Positions 1 to 8,030 of a stretch of DNA of 64,000 nt are shown here, in pieces. How positions within the stretch are numbered: the stretch's first letter is position 1; every line of letters begins with the position of its first letter. The notes under the pieces were generated by a model. That model saw only the letters and a program-made list of their open reading frames with translations, did no database searches and had not been told where the DNA came from. The translations under genes and the position numbers were made by a program. The DNA is from Actinomycetospora sp. NBRC 106378. GTDB lineage: Bacteria; Actinomycetota; Actinomycetes; Mycobacteriales; Pseudonocardiaceae. The DNA is taken from assembly GCF_030269685.1 (NCBI RefSeq), contig NZ_BSTT01000004.1:124001-188000 (forward strand), read 5' to 3'.

Positions 1-468
1 GAACACCATCCACGGCGGCACGCCGAGCAGGGGCAAGGGCACCCAGAACAGCATCTCGAACCACGGGTTCCACTTCTGGCGGGCCGCGGTGGAGAAGTTG
101 AAGTACTCGCTGTTGTGGTGCGCCTGGTGGGCGGCCCAGACGAGCCGCACCCGGTGCGCGGTGCGGTGGTAGCAGTACCAGAGCAGGTCGACGCCGAGCA
201 GCACGCCGACCCACGTCCACGGGCTCGACGGGTCGAGACGCAGTGGCGTCAGCTCGTACAGCACCGCGTAGCCGAGCAGGGCGACACCGCGCGCCACCGT
301 GTTGAACAGCAGAGCGACCATGCCGCTCACGACGCTGGTGATCGTGTCGCGGCGCTCGTAGCCGCGGAGGTCGTCGTCGGCGAACACGGCGAACGAGACC
401 GCCTCGAGCACGACGAAGGCGATGAAGAACGGCACCGCGAGGGTGAGGGGATCCCGGAGGACCGACAT
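1..468 (-). CDS. Sterol desaturase / fatty acid hydroxylase family protein (3' end cut by window edge)
   Basis: Membrane di-iron hydroxylase or desaturase acting on lipid or sterol-like substrates. 156 residues are visible from the ATG at 468; the C-terminus lies beyond the left edge. Hydrophobic stretches lie near residues 8-30, 45-72 and 84-100. They are followed by two of the family's histidine clusters, HRTAH (101-105) and HQAHHNSE (114-121); the last cluster is expected off-window. The spacing fits the fatty acid hydroxylase superfamily. The exact substrate cannot be told from this fragment. It is transcribed divergently from the gene at 539. Confidence 0.85.
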   Translation of the reverse strand, partial: MSVLRDPLTLAVPFFIAFVVLEAVSFAVFADDDLRGYERRDTITSVVSGMVALLFNTVARGVALLGYAVLYELTPLRLDPSSPWTWVGVLLGVDLLWYCYHRTAHRVRLVWAAHQAHHNSEYFNFSTAARQKWNPWFEMLFWVPLPLLGVPPWMVF

Positions 469-538
469 GGGCGCATTGTGTCGGACCGGGTGGTTCCCCC
501 CTCCTGCACCCGGAACGGGTGACGCCAGGATGCCGGGC

Positions 539-1156
539 ATGGCTCTCGTCCCGGTCGACCTGCCCGCCCCGATGACGATGCGCGGCCGCTGGGCCGCGTT
601 CGCCGCGATCCTCGGCGCCCGCGGCTGGGGCAGCGGCGCCTTCGCCGAACCCGCCCGCTGGCACTACGACGACGGCGGGGGCAACTGGGCCGACCTGCAC
701 CTCGTCGGACAGGGGCGCGCCGTGCTCGTCGGGAACGACCACGAGTACTCCGACACCTACTTCCGCGAGGCGGCGGCGTACTTCCAGGAGGAGGAGACCG
801 ACCTCCTCGCGGGCGCGCCGGACTGGTGGGAGGCGCCGGCGGTCGACGGGATGGCGCGCGAGACGTGGGTCGGTTTCGTCTACGGGTGGGACGGCTCCGG
901 CTGGTCGCGGGCGCCCTACGACCTCTCCGACGGGTTCACGTCGCTGCACCCCGTCTTCGTCGACGACGAGCGGTGCGCGGAGATGGTCGTCGAGTTCGTG
1001 GAGAACGAGGTGGAGGGTCCCGTACGCCCCGACGCCGTCGCCGCGCTGATCGCCGCGGGCGCCGACCTCACGCACGACCAGCTGCGCGCCGTCGCCGACG
1101 TCCCGGGGTGGGACCTCGACGCGGGCGTCGCGGCGGCGCGGGCGTTCCGGGGCTGA
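539..1156 (+). CDS. Hypothetical protein, 205 aa
   Basis: I do not recognise this family. The protein is acidic and rich in Trp, Tyr and Asp, with a core around WHYDDGGGNWADLHLVGQGR and HEYSDTYF. It has no signal peptide or membrane segment, so it is probably cytosolic. The ATG at 539 is chosen because AGGA lies 8 nt upstream; the in-frame ATG at 530 lacks such a site. It ends 5 nt before the convergent TetR gene. Codon use matches its neighbours, so I treat it as a real gene of unknown role. Confidence 0.7.
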   Translation: MALVPVDLPAPMTMRGRWAAFAAILGARGWGSGAFAEPARWHYDDGGGNWADLHLVGQGRAVLVGNDHEYSDTYFREAAAYFQEEETDLLAGAPDWWEAPAVDGMARETWVGFVYGWDGSGWSRAPYDLSDGFTSLHPVFVDDERCAEMVVEFVENEVEGPVRPDAVAALIAAGADLTHDQLRAVADVPGWDLDAGVAAARAFRG

Positions 1157-1161
1157 GCGGT

Positions 1162-1692
1162 TCAGCGCGGCGTCGTCAGCCCGTCCAGGACGAAGCCCGC
1201 GAGCCGGTCGGCGCGGACGGGCCAGGTCTCGTCGTCGGGCAGCGTCCAGAGGCCCGCGAGCAGGGCGAGCACGTCGGCGGGGTCGCGGTCGTCGCGCAGC
1301 GTCCCGTCGGCCCGGCCCCGGGCGAGGATGCGGTCGAGGGCGTCCAGGATCACGCCTCGCGCGGGCGGGTGGTCGGCGCCCGGGGCGTGGAGCAGGTCGC
1401 CGAGCGCGCGCTTGGTCCGGGCGAACTCGACGAAGCGCAGGAGCCAGCCCGCGAGTGCGACCGCGCCGGTGCCCTCGTCCGCGAGTTCGCCGAGTGACGC
1501 GATCTCCTGGGCGTAGGTGGCGGCGACCAGGGCCTCGCGGTTGGGGAAGTGCCGGTAGAGCGTCGCGATGCTCACGCCCGCCTCGCGGGCGACCTTCTCC
1601 AGGGGGACGTCCGCGCCGTCGGAGGCGAAGCGGGCGGACGCGCTGCGGAGGAGCGCGTCGCGGTTCGCGCGGGCGTCGGCACGGGGTGACAC
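1162..1692 (-). CDS. TetR family transcriptional regulator
   Basis: One-component repressor of 176 aa. The N-terminal helix-turn-helix is clear (VAREAGVSIATLYRHFPNRE, about residues 35-54); the C-terminal half is a ligand-binding helical domain. GTG start at 1692. On this strand a TACGCT -10-like hexamer ends 6 nt before the start codon, so the mRNA may be leaderless. It is divergent from the SDR gene at 1775, and the intergenic region holds two copies of a palindrome. It therefore probably represses both itself and the SDR gene. The inducer is unknown. Confidence 0.9.
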   Translation of the reverse strand: MSPRADARANRDALLRSASARFASDGADVPLEKVAREAGVSIATLYRHFPNREALVAATYAQEIASLGELADEGTGAVALAGWLLRFVEFARTKRALGDLLHAPGADHPPARGVILDALDRILARGRADGTLRDDRDPADVLALLAGLWTLPDDETWPVRADRLAGFVLDGLTTPR

Positions 1693-1700
1693 ACGACAAG

Positions 1701-1756
1701 CGTAGACGCCCTACGTTTCGGTGGTACGGTCGATCCGTATCCGTAGGAGCCCTACG
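1701..1756. promoter_or_regulatory. Two operator copies CGTAG-N5-CTACG for the divergent TetR/SDR pair
   Basis: The palindrome CGTAG-ACGCC-CTACG (1701-1715) recurs as CGTAG-GAGCC-CTACG (1742-1756), each followed by TTTCG, with centres 41 bp apart (about four helical turns). The first copy overlaps the promoter region of both genes and the second lies just before the SDR ribosome-binding site. The arrangement fits co-operative binding by the adjacent TetR protein; binding itself is inference. Confidence 0.75.
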
Positions 1757-1774
1757 TTTCGAGGGAGCACGACC

Positions 1775-2707
1775 ATGACCATCCAGACCCCCTTCGGCGA
1801 GTTCTCGACCGCCGACGAGGTCGCCGCCGGGATCGACCTGACCGGGAGGCGGGCCGTCGTCACCGGGGCCTCCTCCGGGATCGGCGTCGAGACCGCGCGC
1901 ACGCTGGCCACCCACGGGGCGGAGGTGACGCTCGCCGTCCGGAACCTCGAGGCCGGGGAGAAGGTCGCGGCAGACCTCCGCGCGCAGGGCGGGAAGGTCG
2001 ACGTCCGGCCGCTCGAGCTCGGCGACCGGGCCTCGATCGCCGCGTTCGTCGACGCGTGGGAGGGCCCGCTGCACCTGCTGGTGAACAACGCCGGCGTCAT
2101 GGCGTTGCCGGAGCGCACGCTGATCGACGGGCAGGAGGCGCAGTTCGCGACCAACCACCTCGGGCACTTCGCGCTGGCCACGGGCCTGCACCGGGCACTG
2201 GCCGCGGCCGACGGGGCCCGCGTCGTCGCCGTGTCCTCCTCGGCGCACCTGCGCCTGCCCGTGCTGTTCGACGACCTGAACTTCTCGTTCGTCCAGTACG
2301 ACCCGTGGATCGGTTACGCCCAGTCGAAGACCGCGAACGTGCTGTTCGCCGTCGAGGCCACGCGGCGGTGGGCGGACGACGGGATCACCGTGAACGCGCT
2401 GATGCCGGGCGGCATCTCGACGGGTCTGCAGCGCCACGTCGACATGGAGGCGCTGCTGGCCGCGCGGCGGGCGGCGGGCGCGACCGCTCCGATGAAGACC
2501 ACGGAGCAGGGCGCGTCGACGTCGGTGCTCTGCGCGGTGTCCCCGCTGCTGGACGGGGTGGGAGGCCGGTACTTCGAGGACTGCCACGAGGCGACGGTCA
2601 TCACCGGACGCGACCGGTCGGACGGTCGCCACGGCGTCGCCGCGTTCGCGCTCGACCCGGAGAACGCGGCGCGGCTGTGGACGGTGTCGGAGGAGCTGAT
2701 CGCCTAG
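1775..2707 (+). CDS. Short-chain dehydrogenase/reductase (SDR)
   Basis: NAD(P)-dependent oxidoreductase of 310 aa, of the retinol-dehydrogenase/WW-domain-oxidoreductase-like type. The nucleotide-binding motif TGASSGIG lies near residue 30, NNAGV near 105, the catalytic Ser in VSSSAH, and the catalytic pair in YAQSK. The ATG at 1775 has GAGGGAG upstream; an in-frame upstream start would lie inside the operator region. It faces its probable repressor (1162-1692). The substrate is unknown. Its stop codon overlaps the convergent mtnA stop by 4 bp. Confidence 0.9.
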   Translation: MTIQTPFGEFSTADEVAAGIDLTGRRAVVTGASSGIGVETARTLATHGAEVTLAVRNLEAGEKVAADLRAQGGKVDVRPLELGDRASIAAFVDAWEGPLHLLVNNAGVMALPERTLIDGQEAQFATNHLGHFALATGLHRALAAADGARVVAVSSSAHLRLPVLFDDLNFSFVQYDPWIGYAQSKTANVLFAVEATRRWADDGITVNALMPGGISTGLQRHVDMEALLAARRAAGATAPMKTTEQGASTSVLCAVSPLLDGVGGRYFEDCHEATVITGRDRSDGRHGVAAFALDPENAARLWTVSEELIA

Positions 2708-3648
2708 CGCCAGGCCTGCTTCTCGGTGACGACCGCGGTGATCAGGTCGAACGGCGTGACGTCGAAGGCCGGGTTGTACACCGGGGTGCCGGCGAGCGTC
2801 GTGGTCCCGCGGACCTCGTCGGCGCCGCGCTCCTCGACGACGATGTCCGACCCGGTCGGGGTGTCCGGGTCGATCGTCTCCTCCGGGGCCACCACGAGGA
2901 ACGGCACGCCGGAGCGGGCGGCGGCGCACGCGAGGGAGTACGTGCCGATCTTGTTCGCGGTGTCGCCGTTCGCGGCGATGCGGTCGGCGCCGACCAGCAC
3001 CGCGTCGACCAGCCCCGACGCGATGGCCGCCGGCCCCGCCGAGTCCACGCAGAGCCGGTGCGGCGCGCCGGCCCGGGCGAGCTCCCACACCGTGAGGCGG
3101 GCGCCCTGCAGGAGCGGTCGGGTCTCGCAGGCGAGCACGTCGGTGAGCACCCCGCGGGCGTGCAGCCGCAGGATCGCGCCGAGGGCGGAGCCGCCCGGCC
3201 CGCAGGCGAGGTCGCCGGTGTTGCACACCGTCAACGCCCGCACCGGCCCCGGGCGGAGCTCCTGCACGAGGTCCGCGGCGCGCTCCGTGGCCCGGGCGTT
3301 CACGACGGCGGCCTCGGCCGCCACCGCCCGGGCCTCCGCGAGGGCCGCGGCGGGGCCGTCGTCGGCGCGGGTGAGGACCCGGCGCACGCCGAGGCTCAGG
3401 GGGACGGCCGTGGGCCGTGCCGTGGCGATGCGCTCCGCGGCCTCCGGGGTGCCGAGCGCGCAGGCGAGTGCCGCCCCGTAGGCCCCGGCGATCCCGAGGC
3501 TCGGGGCACCCCGGACCGCGAGGGTCCGGATGGCGGCGACCACCTCGTCGACGCTGCGCAGGGTCAGCCACTCCGTCTCGTGCGGCAGGGCGCGCTGATC
3601 GAGCAGGACCACCGCGGGGCCGTCGTCGGACCAGTCCACGAACTCCAC
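2704..3648 (-). CDS. mtnA: S-methyl-5-thioribose-1-phosphate isomerase
   Basis: Methionine-salvage enzyme converting 5-methylthioribose-1-phosphate to 5-methylthioribulose-1-phosphate; cytosolic. 314 aa, within the usual range. Family signatures are present: TLAVRGAPSLGIAGAYG near the N-terminus, the catalytic Cys in VCNTGDLACG, and the Asp loop GADRIAANGDTANKIGTY. The region before it, VDSAGPAAI, fits eIF2B-alpha-like isomerases. GTG start. No other methionine-salvage gene lies nearby, so it stands alone here. Confidence 0.95.
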   Translation of the reverse strand: MEFVDWSDDGPAVVLLDQRALPHETEWLTLRSVDEVVAAIRTLAVRGAPSLGIAGAYGAALACALGTPEAAERIATARPTAVPLSLGVRRVLTRADDGPAAALAEARAVAAEAAVVNARATERAADLVQELRPGPVRALTVCNTGDLACGPGGSALGAILRLHARGVLTDVLACETRPLLQGARLTVWELARAGAPHRLCVDSAGPAAIASGLVDAVLVGADRIAANGDTANKIGTYSLACAAARSGVPFLVVAPEETIDPDTPTGSDIVVEERGADEVRGTTTLAGTPVYNPAFDVTPFDLITAVVTEKQAWR

Positions 3649-3706
3649 GCCCCGATGGTCGCACTGTGACGATCACGTCCGGGGAGGAATCGGGCAGGAC
3701 GACCCC

Positions 3707-3765
3707 GTTACCCCGTGTGGGTGTTTAGAGTCGCAGCGTCATTGGATCCGTGTGAGGAGCCTCCG
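3707..3765 (+). promoter_or_regulatory. Promoter -10 and ribosome-binding site ahead of a CTG start
   Basis: TAGAGT at 3726-3731 fits the TAnnnT consensus and would start transcription near 3738. GAGGAG at 3754-3759 lies 6 nt before CTG 3766. Together they place the translation start downstream of the in-frame GTG codons at 3715 and 3721, which would not be transcribed from this promoter. No convincing -35 is visible. Confidence 0.5.
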
Positions 3766-5358
3766 CTGCGCACTCGACTCGTCGGCCTCGCCGCCGCCCT
3801 GCTCCTCGCCGTGGTCGGGGCCCTGACCGCCGTGCCGGCCCAGGCCGCGCCCGCGCCGGGCTACCAGCCGCCCCCCGTGACGTTCGGTCCGTGCACCTCG
3901 ACGACCCTGGTCGCGGCCGGCGCGCAGTGCGGGTTCGTCACCGTGCCCCTGGACTACGCGAACCCGGGCGGGCGGAAGATCAGGATCGCGATCTCGCGGA
4001 TCACCCACAAGACCCCGCAGTCCCAGGGGATCATGCTGGTGAACCCGGGTGGCCCCGGCGGCTCCGGGCTCGGCCTCTCCCGGCTGCAGTCCCGCGTCCC
4101 GAACGGCGCCGGGAACGCCTACGACTGGATCGGCTTCGACCCGCGCGGCGTGGGCGCGAGCGAGCCGTCGCTGTCGTGCGACAAGACCTACGCCGGCTAC
4201 AACCGCCCGTACTACGTGGCCACCGAGGACCCGCGCGCCGAGGCCGCGTGGCTCGCCAAGTCCGCCCGGTACACGGCGGCCTGCGCCGTCGCCGGGCGCG
4301 ACCTGCTCGGGCACCTGCGGACGACGGACACCGTCGAGGACATGGAGTCGATCCGGAAGGCGCTCGGCGAGCAGCAGATCAACTTCTACGGGTTCTCCTA
4401 CGGCACCTACCTCGGCACCACCTACGCGACGCTGCACCCGCAGCAGACCCGCCGCATGGTGCTCGACGGTGTCGTCGACCCGTCGCGCGTCTGGGAGCAG
4501 GGCAACTACGACCAGGACGTGGCGTTCGAGCGCTCCATCGGCGTGTTCTTCGGCTGGGTGGCGAAGTACGACTCCGTCTACCACCTGGGCACCACCGCAC
4601 AGGCCGTGCGGGCGAAGTACGACGAGCAGTACCAGAAGCTCCGGACCCAGCCGGCCGGCGGCCTGATCGGCTCGTCGGAGTGGAACGACATCTTCCTGCA
4701 GGCCGGCTACTACGTGTACGGCTGGGAGGACATCGCCTCCGCCTTCTCGGCGTGGGTGAACCAGAACAACCCGGCGGGCCTGCTCGCGCTCTACCCGGCG
4801 CCCACCGACGACAACGGGTACGCGATCTACCTCGGCGTGCAGTGCTCCGACGCCCCGTGGTCGCGCTACCCGCAGTTCCGGGCGCGCAACGCCGCGCTGT
4901 ACCCGAAGGCGCCGTTCGAGACCTGGGCCAACGCGTGGTTCAACGCGCCCTGCACCTACTGGCCGGTGCCCGCCGGGCGTCCGACCGCGGTCAACGGGGC
5001 GGCGGCCCCGCCGATCCTGCTGGTCTCCGAGACCCTGGACGCGGCGACGCCGTACTCCGGCGCGCTGGCCGTGCGGCAGTCGTTCCCGAGGTCGGCCCTC
5101 GTCGAGGGCACCGGCGGGACGACGCACGCCGGCACGTTGCAGGGACAGGCCCCGTGCGAGGACCAGATCGTGGCGCGCTACCTGAGCGACGGCACCCTCC
5201 CGGCCCGCAAGGCCGACGGCGGTTCCGACGCGCAGTGCGCCCCGACGCCGCAGCCGGTCCCGACGGCGGTGAACCTGCCCGCGCCGACGGCCGCGAGCGC
5301 CAAGGCGGCGGCCAGCGCCGTCACCGCGGTGGCGCCGCAGCGCTGGCTCGGGAACTGA
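3766..5358 (+). CDS. Secreted alpha/beta hydrolase with TAP-like C-terminal domain (tripeptidyl aminopeptidase type)
   Basis: Predicted exported serine peptidase, similar to Streptomyces tripeptidyl aminopeptidases and SlpD/E. From CTG 3766 the N-terminus is a classical signal peptide (RTR, then a long Leu/Ala/Val core, then VPAQA before the mature APAPGY). Next come the oxyanion loop VNPGGPGGSG, the nucleophile elbow GFSYGT, and the C-terminal TAP domain with the acid in SETLDAATP and the His in GGTTHAG. The length of 530 aa is normal. The start is uncertain: GTG 3715 and TTG 3742 are also in frame, but only CTG 3766 has a good Shine-Dalgarno site. Confidence 0.9.
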   Translation: MRTRLVGLAAALLLAVVGALTAVPAQAAPAPGYQPPPVTFGPCTSTTLVAAGAQCGFVTVPLDYANPGGRKIRIAISRITHKTPQSQGIMLVNPGGPGGSGLGLSRLQSRVPNGAGNAYDWIGFDPRGVGASEPSLSCDKTYAGYNRPYYVATEDPRAEAAWLAKSARYTAACAVAGRDLLGHLRTTDTVEDMESIRKALGEQQINFYGFSYGTYLGTTYATLHPQQTRRMVLDGVVDPSRVWEQGNYDQDVAFERSIGVFFGWVAKYDSVYHLGTTAQAVRAKYDEQYQKLRTQPAGGLIGSSEWNDIFLQAGYYVYGWEDIASAFSAWVNQNNPAGLLALYPAPTDDNGYAIYLGVQCSDAPWSRYPQFRARNAALYPKAPFETWANAWFNAPCTYWPVPAGRPTAVNGAAAPPILLVSETLDAATPYSGALAVRQSFPRSALVEGTGGTTHAGTLQGQAPCEDQIVARYLSDGTLPARKADGGSDAQCAPTPQPVPTAVNLPAPTAASAKAAASAVTAVAPQRWLGN

Positions 5359-5370
5359 CCCCGGTCGTTC

Positions 5371-5395
5371 GGGGCCGGCCGCTCGGGCCGGTCCC
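5371..5395. terminator. Bidirectional hairpin between convergent genes
   Basis: Ten-pair stem: GGGGCCGGCC, loop GCTCG, then GGCCGGTCCC, with one G-T wobble. It sits 13 nt after one stop codon and abuts the other. No U-run, as is usual in high-GC actinobacteria. Confidence 0.6.
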
Positions 5396-5707
5396 TCAGA
5401 CGAAGCGGACGGCGAAGCCCACGGGGCGGAGGTCGGCGGAGACGAACACGTCGAAGCGCGTGTAGCCCTCGGCCTCCGGCTCCGCGGCCGAGCTCCAGGA
5501 GAAGCTGAGTTCGGCCTCGCCGTCCCGCGGGACGGCGATCGTGTCGAGGTGGAAGCCGCGCCGATCCAGGCGCAGGTACAGCGACATCAGGTCCAGGGCC
5601 TTCCCGACGACGGCCTCGCGCTCGGCGACGACCCGTGCGGCCAGCTCCTCGCGGCCGGGGTGGATCTCGACCTCGAGCCCGTCGTCGTACCGCTGGATCC
5701 GGCTCAC
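5396..5707 (-). CDS. Hypothetical protein, 103 aa
   Basis: Small soluble acidic protein that I do not recognise. It has a predicted alpha/beta character: a charged N-terminal helix (HPGREELAARVVAEREAVVGKALDLM) followed by beta-rich sequence ending in VGFAVRFV. There is no signal peptide, membrane helix or obvious catalytic motif. GTG start at 5707. It is convergent with the secreted peptidase and separated from it by a strong hairpin. Codon usage is typical, which supports a real gene. Confidence 0.6.
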   Translation of the reverse strand: MSRIQRYDDGLEVEIHPGREELAARVVAEREAVVGKALDLMSLYLRLDRRGFHLDTIAVPRDGEAELSFSWSSAAEPEAEGYTRFDVFVSADLRPVGFAVRFV

Positions 5708-5862
5708 CCCACCGAGGATGCCACCGGGAGCGACCCACCCCGGAGGGGTCGCTCGTGGCGGGACGCGACCGCACCGGTGACACGATCGGGTGACTCCGGC
5801 TCACACCCGGCGTGCCGGCCGCGATGAGGGGGAACACGCCCCGTCCGGTTGAGGAGACCACC

Positions 5863-5967
5863 ATGGCCGTGCCGACCCCGAGGACCCCGAGCGGTGTCCC
5901 GGCCCTCGCCCTGCTGCTCGTGCTCCTGGTGATCGTCCTCGCGATGTGGATCGCCTGGACCGCCTGA
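5863..5967 (+). CDS. Small single-pass membrane protein, 34 aa
   Basis: A 34-residue frame with an ATG at 5863 and GAGGAG at 5851-5856. A short polar N-terminus (MAVPTPRTPSGVP) precedes an unbroken hydrophobic helix (ALALLLVLLVIVLAMWIAW). The good ribosome-binding site and the clean transmembrane segment suggest a genuine small protein. It is isolated between the 103-aa gene and purU. Function unknown; a chance frame cannot be excluded. Confidence 0.5.
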   Translation: MAVPTPRTPSGVPALALLLVLLVIVLAMWIAWTA

Positions 5968-6013
5968 CGAACCGATCGCGCGCTCCGGCGGCCGGAACGG
6001 CCTGGACGGCCTG

Positions 6014-6078
6014 AAGATCCGATCGAGCGGAGCGAAGCGGTCGCTCAGCGAGCACTTCGCTCCGCAGAACGAGATCTT
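6014..6078. repeat. Compound inverted repeat (65 bp)
   Basis: Nested arms: AAGATC (6014-6019) with GATCTT (6073-6078); GCGGAGCGAAG (6027-6037) with CTTCGCTCCGC (6055-6065); and an inner GCTC/GAGC pair. It lies between the 34-aa gene and the 3' end of purU and could terminate both transcripts. The A+T-containing outer arms are unusual here. Confidence 0.6.
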
Positions 6079-6129
6079 GGGCCCTGTCCGCCCCCGAGAC
6101 GCGACCGGCGGCCCAGGAGCAGCGCCCGG

Positions 6130-6987
6130 CTAGAACACGACCGTCGTCGCACCGTCGCGCATCACGCGGTCCTCGCAGTGCCACCGCACCGCGCGGGAGA
6201 GCACCGAGCGTTCGACGTCGGCGCCGAGGCGGGTGAGGTCGGCCGCGGTGTGCCGGTGGTTCACGCGCACGACGTCCTGCTCGATGATCGGGCCCTGGTC
6301 GAGCTCCTCGGTGACGTAGTGCGCGGTCGCCCCGACGAGCTTCACCCCCCGCTCCTTGGCCTGGCGGTAGGGCACGGCGCCGACGAAGGCCGGCAGGAAC
6401 GAATGGTGGATGTTGATCATCGGGGCGCCGACCGCCGTGAGCAGGGAGGCGGACACGATCTGCATGTAGCGGGCCAGGACGACCAGGTCGACGCCCGCCA
6501 GCAGCTCGGCCTGCCGGGCCTCGGCCTCCGGCTTGGTCTCCGGTGTCACCGGGACGTGCACGAAGGGCACCCCGAACGACTCGACGGCGGCCGCCAGGTC
6601 GGGGTGGTTGGAGATGACCACGTCGACGGTGACGTCGAGGTCGCCGCGCTGGGTGCGCCAGAGCAGGTCGAGCAGGCAGTGGTCGATCCGCGACACGAGG
6701 ATGCCGAGGCGCTTGGGTACGGCGGTGTCGGTGACCGTGAAGTCCATCCCGAAGTGGCGGGCGACGTCGGAGTCGAAGGCGGCGCGCAGCCGGCCGAGGT
6801 CGCCCGACGGGAGCGCGAACTCCGTGCGCTGGAAGTACGTGCCGTCGTAGGTGGCGGTGGTGTGCTGGTCCAGCGACAGGATGTTGGCGCCCGAGGCGGA
6901 CAGGAACGACGAGACGGCGGCGACGATCCCGAACCGGTCCGGGCAGCGCACGAGCAGGCGGCCGACGGTGTCGGCGGGGCGTGACAC
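6130..6987 (-). CDS. purU: Formyltetrahydrofolate deformylase
   Basis: Hydrolyses 10-formyl-tetrahydrofolate to tetrahydrofolate and formate, balancing one-carbon pools and supplying formate for PurT-type reactions. 285 aa with the expected two parts. The N-terminal ACT domain covers about 1-85 ([19 protein letters not shown]). The C-terminal formyltransferase-fold domain has the conserved [10 protein letters not shown] (catalytic His) and the Asp region [14 protein letters not shown] start at 6987. It complements fhs (23805-25502) in the same window, though it is not in its operon. Confidence 0.95.
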   Translation of the reverse strand: MSRPADTVGRLLVRCPDRFGIVAAVSSFLSASGANILSLDQHTTATYDGTYFQRTEFALPSGDLGRLRAAFDSDVARHFGMDFTVTDTAVPKRLGILVSRIDHCLLDLLWRTQRGDLDVTVDVVISNHPDLAAAVESFGVPFVHVPVTPETKPEAEARQAELLAGVDLVVLARYMQIVSASLLTAVGAPMINIHHSFLPAFVGAVPYRQAKERGVKLVGATAHYVTEELDQGPIIEQDVVRVNHRHTAADLTRLGADVERSVLSRAVRWHCEDRVMRDGATTVVF

Positions 6988-7000
6988 GCGAGCAGGGTAG

Positions 7001-7351
7001 TCAGGCGTGCCGCGACATCGCGCGGGCGTCGAGCTGGGTCGGCACCACGGCCCGGGGCATCCGGCGTCGGGAGGTCGGCAGGGGGATCAGGGCGTCGTTG
7101 CGACGGCGCACGATCGCGGTGGCGAGCTCACGGGACCGGGCCTCGACCTCGTCGTCGGCGCCCTCGGAGAGGGCGGCCGCGGCGTTCCCGACCTGCAGGG
7201 CCACCCGGGCGAGCTCGTCGAGGAGGTCGGCCGTCCAGTCGAACCGGTCGACACCCGCCGGGCACTCGGACCCCCGTTCGGCGACCGCGCTCAGCGCCAC
7301 GTGGGCCCGGTGCACGAGGTCCCGGAGGTGACGGCGTTCGTCGTCGTCCAC
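7001..7351 (-). CDS. Hypothetical protein, 116 aa
   Basis: Predicted mostly helical cytosolic protein, unrecognised. The helical body ([20 protein letters not shown], then [20 protein letters not shown]) is followed by a basic tail ([19 protein letters not shown]). The GTG at 7351 is preferred because GGGGAGG lies about 8 nt upstream; a GTG at 7393 has no ribosome-binding site. It lies downstream of the 6C RNA on the same strand, about 200 nt away, and ends 13 nt upstream of the purU start codon. Confidence 0.6.
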   Translation of the reverse strand: MDDDERRHLRDLVHRAHVALSAVAERGSECPAGVDRFDWTADLLDELARVALQVGNAAAALSEGADDEVEARSRELATAIVRRRNDALIPLPTSRRRMPRAVVPTQLDARAMSRHA

Positions 7352-7548
7352 GAGACCAGCCTCCCCGATACGCCGTTCGTCCTCCCGGCCCACGGAGAAT
7401 GCCCGACCGCACGGGATTCACACGTTCTCCGGCAACCGGCCGGCATCAGATCGATGAACGGCGGGTGACGACGTCCGTCCGGGCGACCGGTCCGGGGGAC
7501 GGCGACGCGAACGGGTGACGGCCGACCGGGCATCGGCCCCGGAACGTG

Positions 7549-7615
7549 AGGAAGCCCGGTCGGCGGGGGGACACCGACCGGGCTTATGTCGATCACGGGG
7601 GGCATGATCGACGAA
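7549..7615 (-). ncRNA. 6C small RNA
   Basis: Read on the minus strand, two tandem hairpins each carry CCCCCC in the loop: TCGATCA-N9-TGATCGA (7611 to 7589) and AAGCCCGGTCGG-N10-CCGACCGGGCTT (7585 to 7552). Two stems with C6 loops define the actinobacterial 6C RNA family (B11 in Mycobacterium), and the second stem doubles as a terminator. A TTGACG -35 lies at 7648-7643 with GAGCCT 17 nt further on, which puts the 5' end near 7613-7616. In mycobacteria this RNA base-pairs with mRNAs through its C-loops; targets here are unknown. The rest of 7352-7726 shows no gene. Confidence 0.85.
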
Positions 7616-7726
7616 GCTGAGGCTCCTCTGCGTGCACCCGCCCGTCAAGGAGTTCGCACCTTCTGTGCGGTGTGACTCACCGGTAGCCACGCTGTGCGAC
7701 GATGTCCGTCGCCGGAGGGAGGCACG

Positions 7727-7972
7727 ATGCGCATCCGACTGCAGGACGGCCCGTGCGCGGGGGACCACGACGTGCGGGTGATCGACTCCGCGCCGCCGCC
7801 CGAGGAGTACCTGGTGCTCGTGGAGAAGGGCCCACGGACGCCGACCGACGGCGTCAACGGCGGCACGATCCCCGGCGTGAACGTCTTCGCGGTCCACCGC
7901 CTCGCCCGCCGCGACCCGGACGGCACCCCCGTCTACGGCTTCGCCGGCGAGCGGTTCTCCCGCGGTTACTGA
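7727..7972 (+). CDS. Hypothetical protein, 81 aa
   Basis: Small soluble protein beginning MRIRLQDGPCAGDHDVRVID. The ATG at 7727 has a strong GGAGGGA site. It looks like a compact beta-rich domain with one Cys. It contains no motif I can assign. It is divergent from the 6C RNA and convergent with the CsbD gene, from which it is separated by a 16-bp-stem hairpin. Confidence 0.6.
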   Translation: MRIRLQDGPCAGDHDVRVIDSAPPPEEYLVLVEKGPRTPTDGVNGGTIPGVNVFAVHRLARRDPDGTPVYGFAGERFSRGY

Positions 7973-7986
7973 ACCGTCCCGACCGT

Positions 7987-8023
7987 CCCGACGACGGGTC
8001 CGCCGCACGGACCCGTCGTCGGG
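7987..8023. terminator. Bidirectional terminator, perfect 16-bp stem
   Basis: CCCGACGACGGGTCCG, loop CCGCA, then the exact complement. It begins 15 nt after the stop of the 81-aa gene and lies just beyond the stop of the convergent csbD-like gene. Confidence 0.8.
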
Positions 8024-8030
8024 AAGGTGA

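Noticed and set aside
115-522. Plus-strand frame at the left end
   Set aside because: Lies antisense to the hydroxylase, whose two histidine-cluster motifs leave no doubt about the strand.
7352-7393. GTG 7393 as the start of the 116-aa gene
   Set aside because: No ribosome-binding site there, while GTG 7351 has GGGGAGG at good spacing.
7552-7611. Two hairpins read as an ordinary terminator on the plus strand
   Set aside because: They lie between divergent genes, and on the minus strand both loops are CCCCCC, which fits 6C RNA much better.
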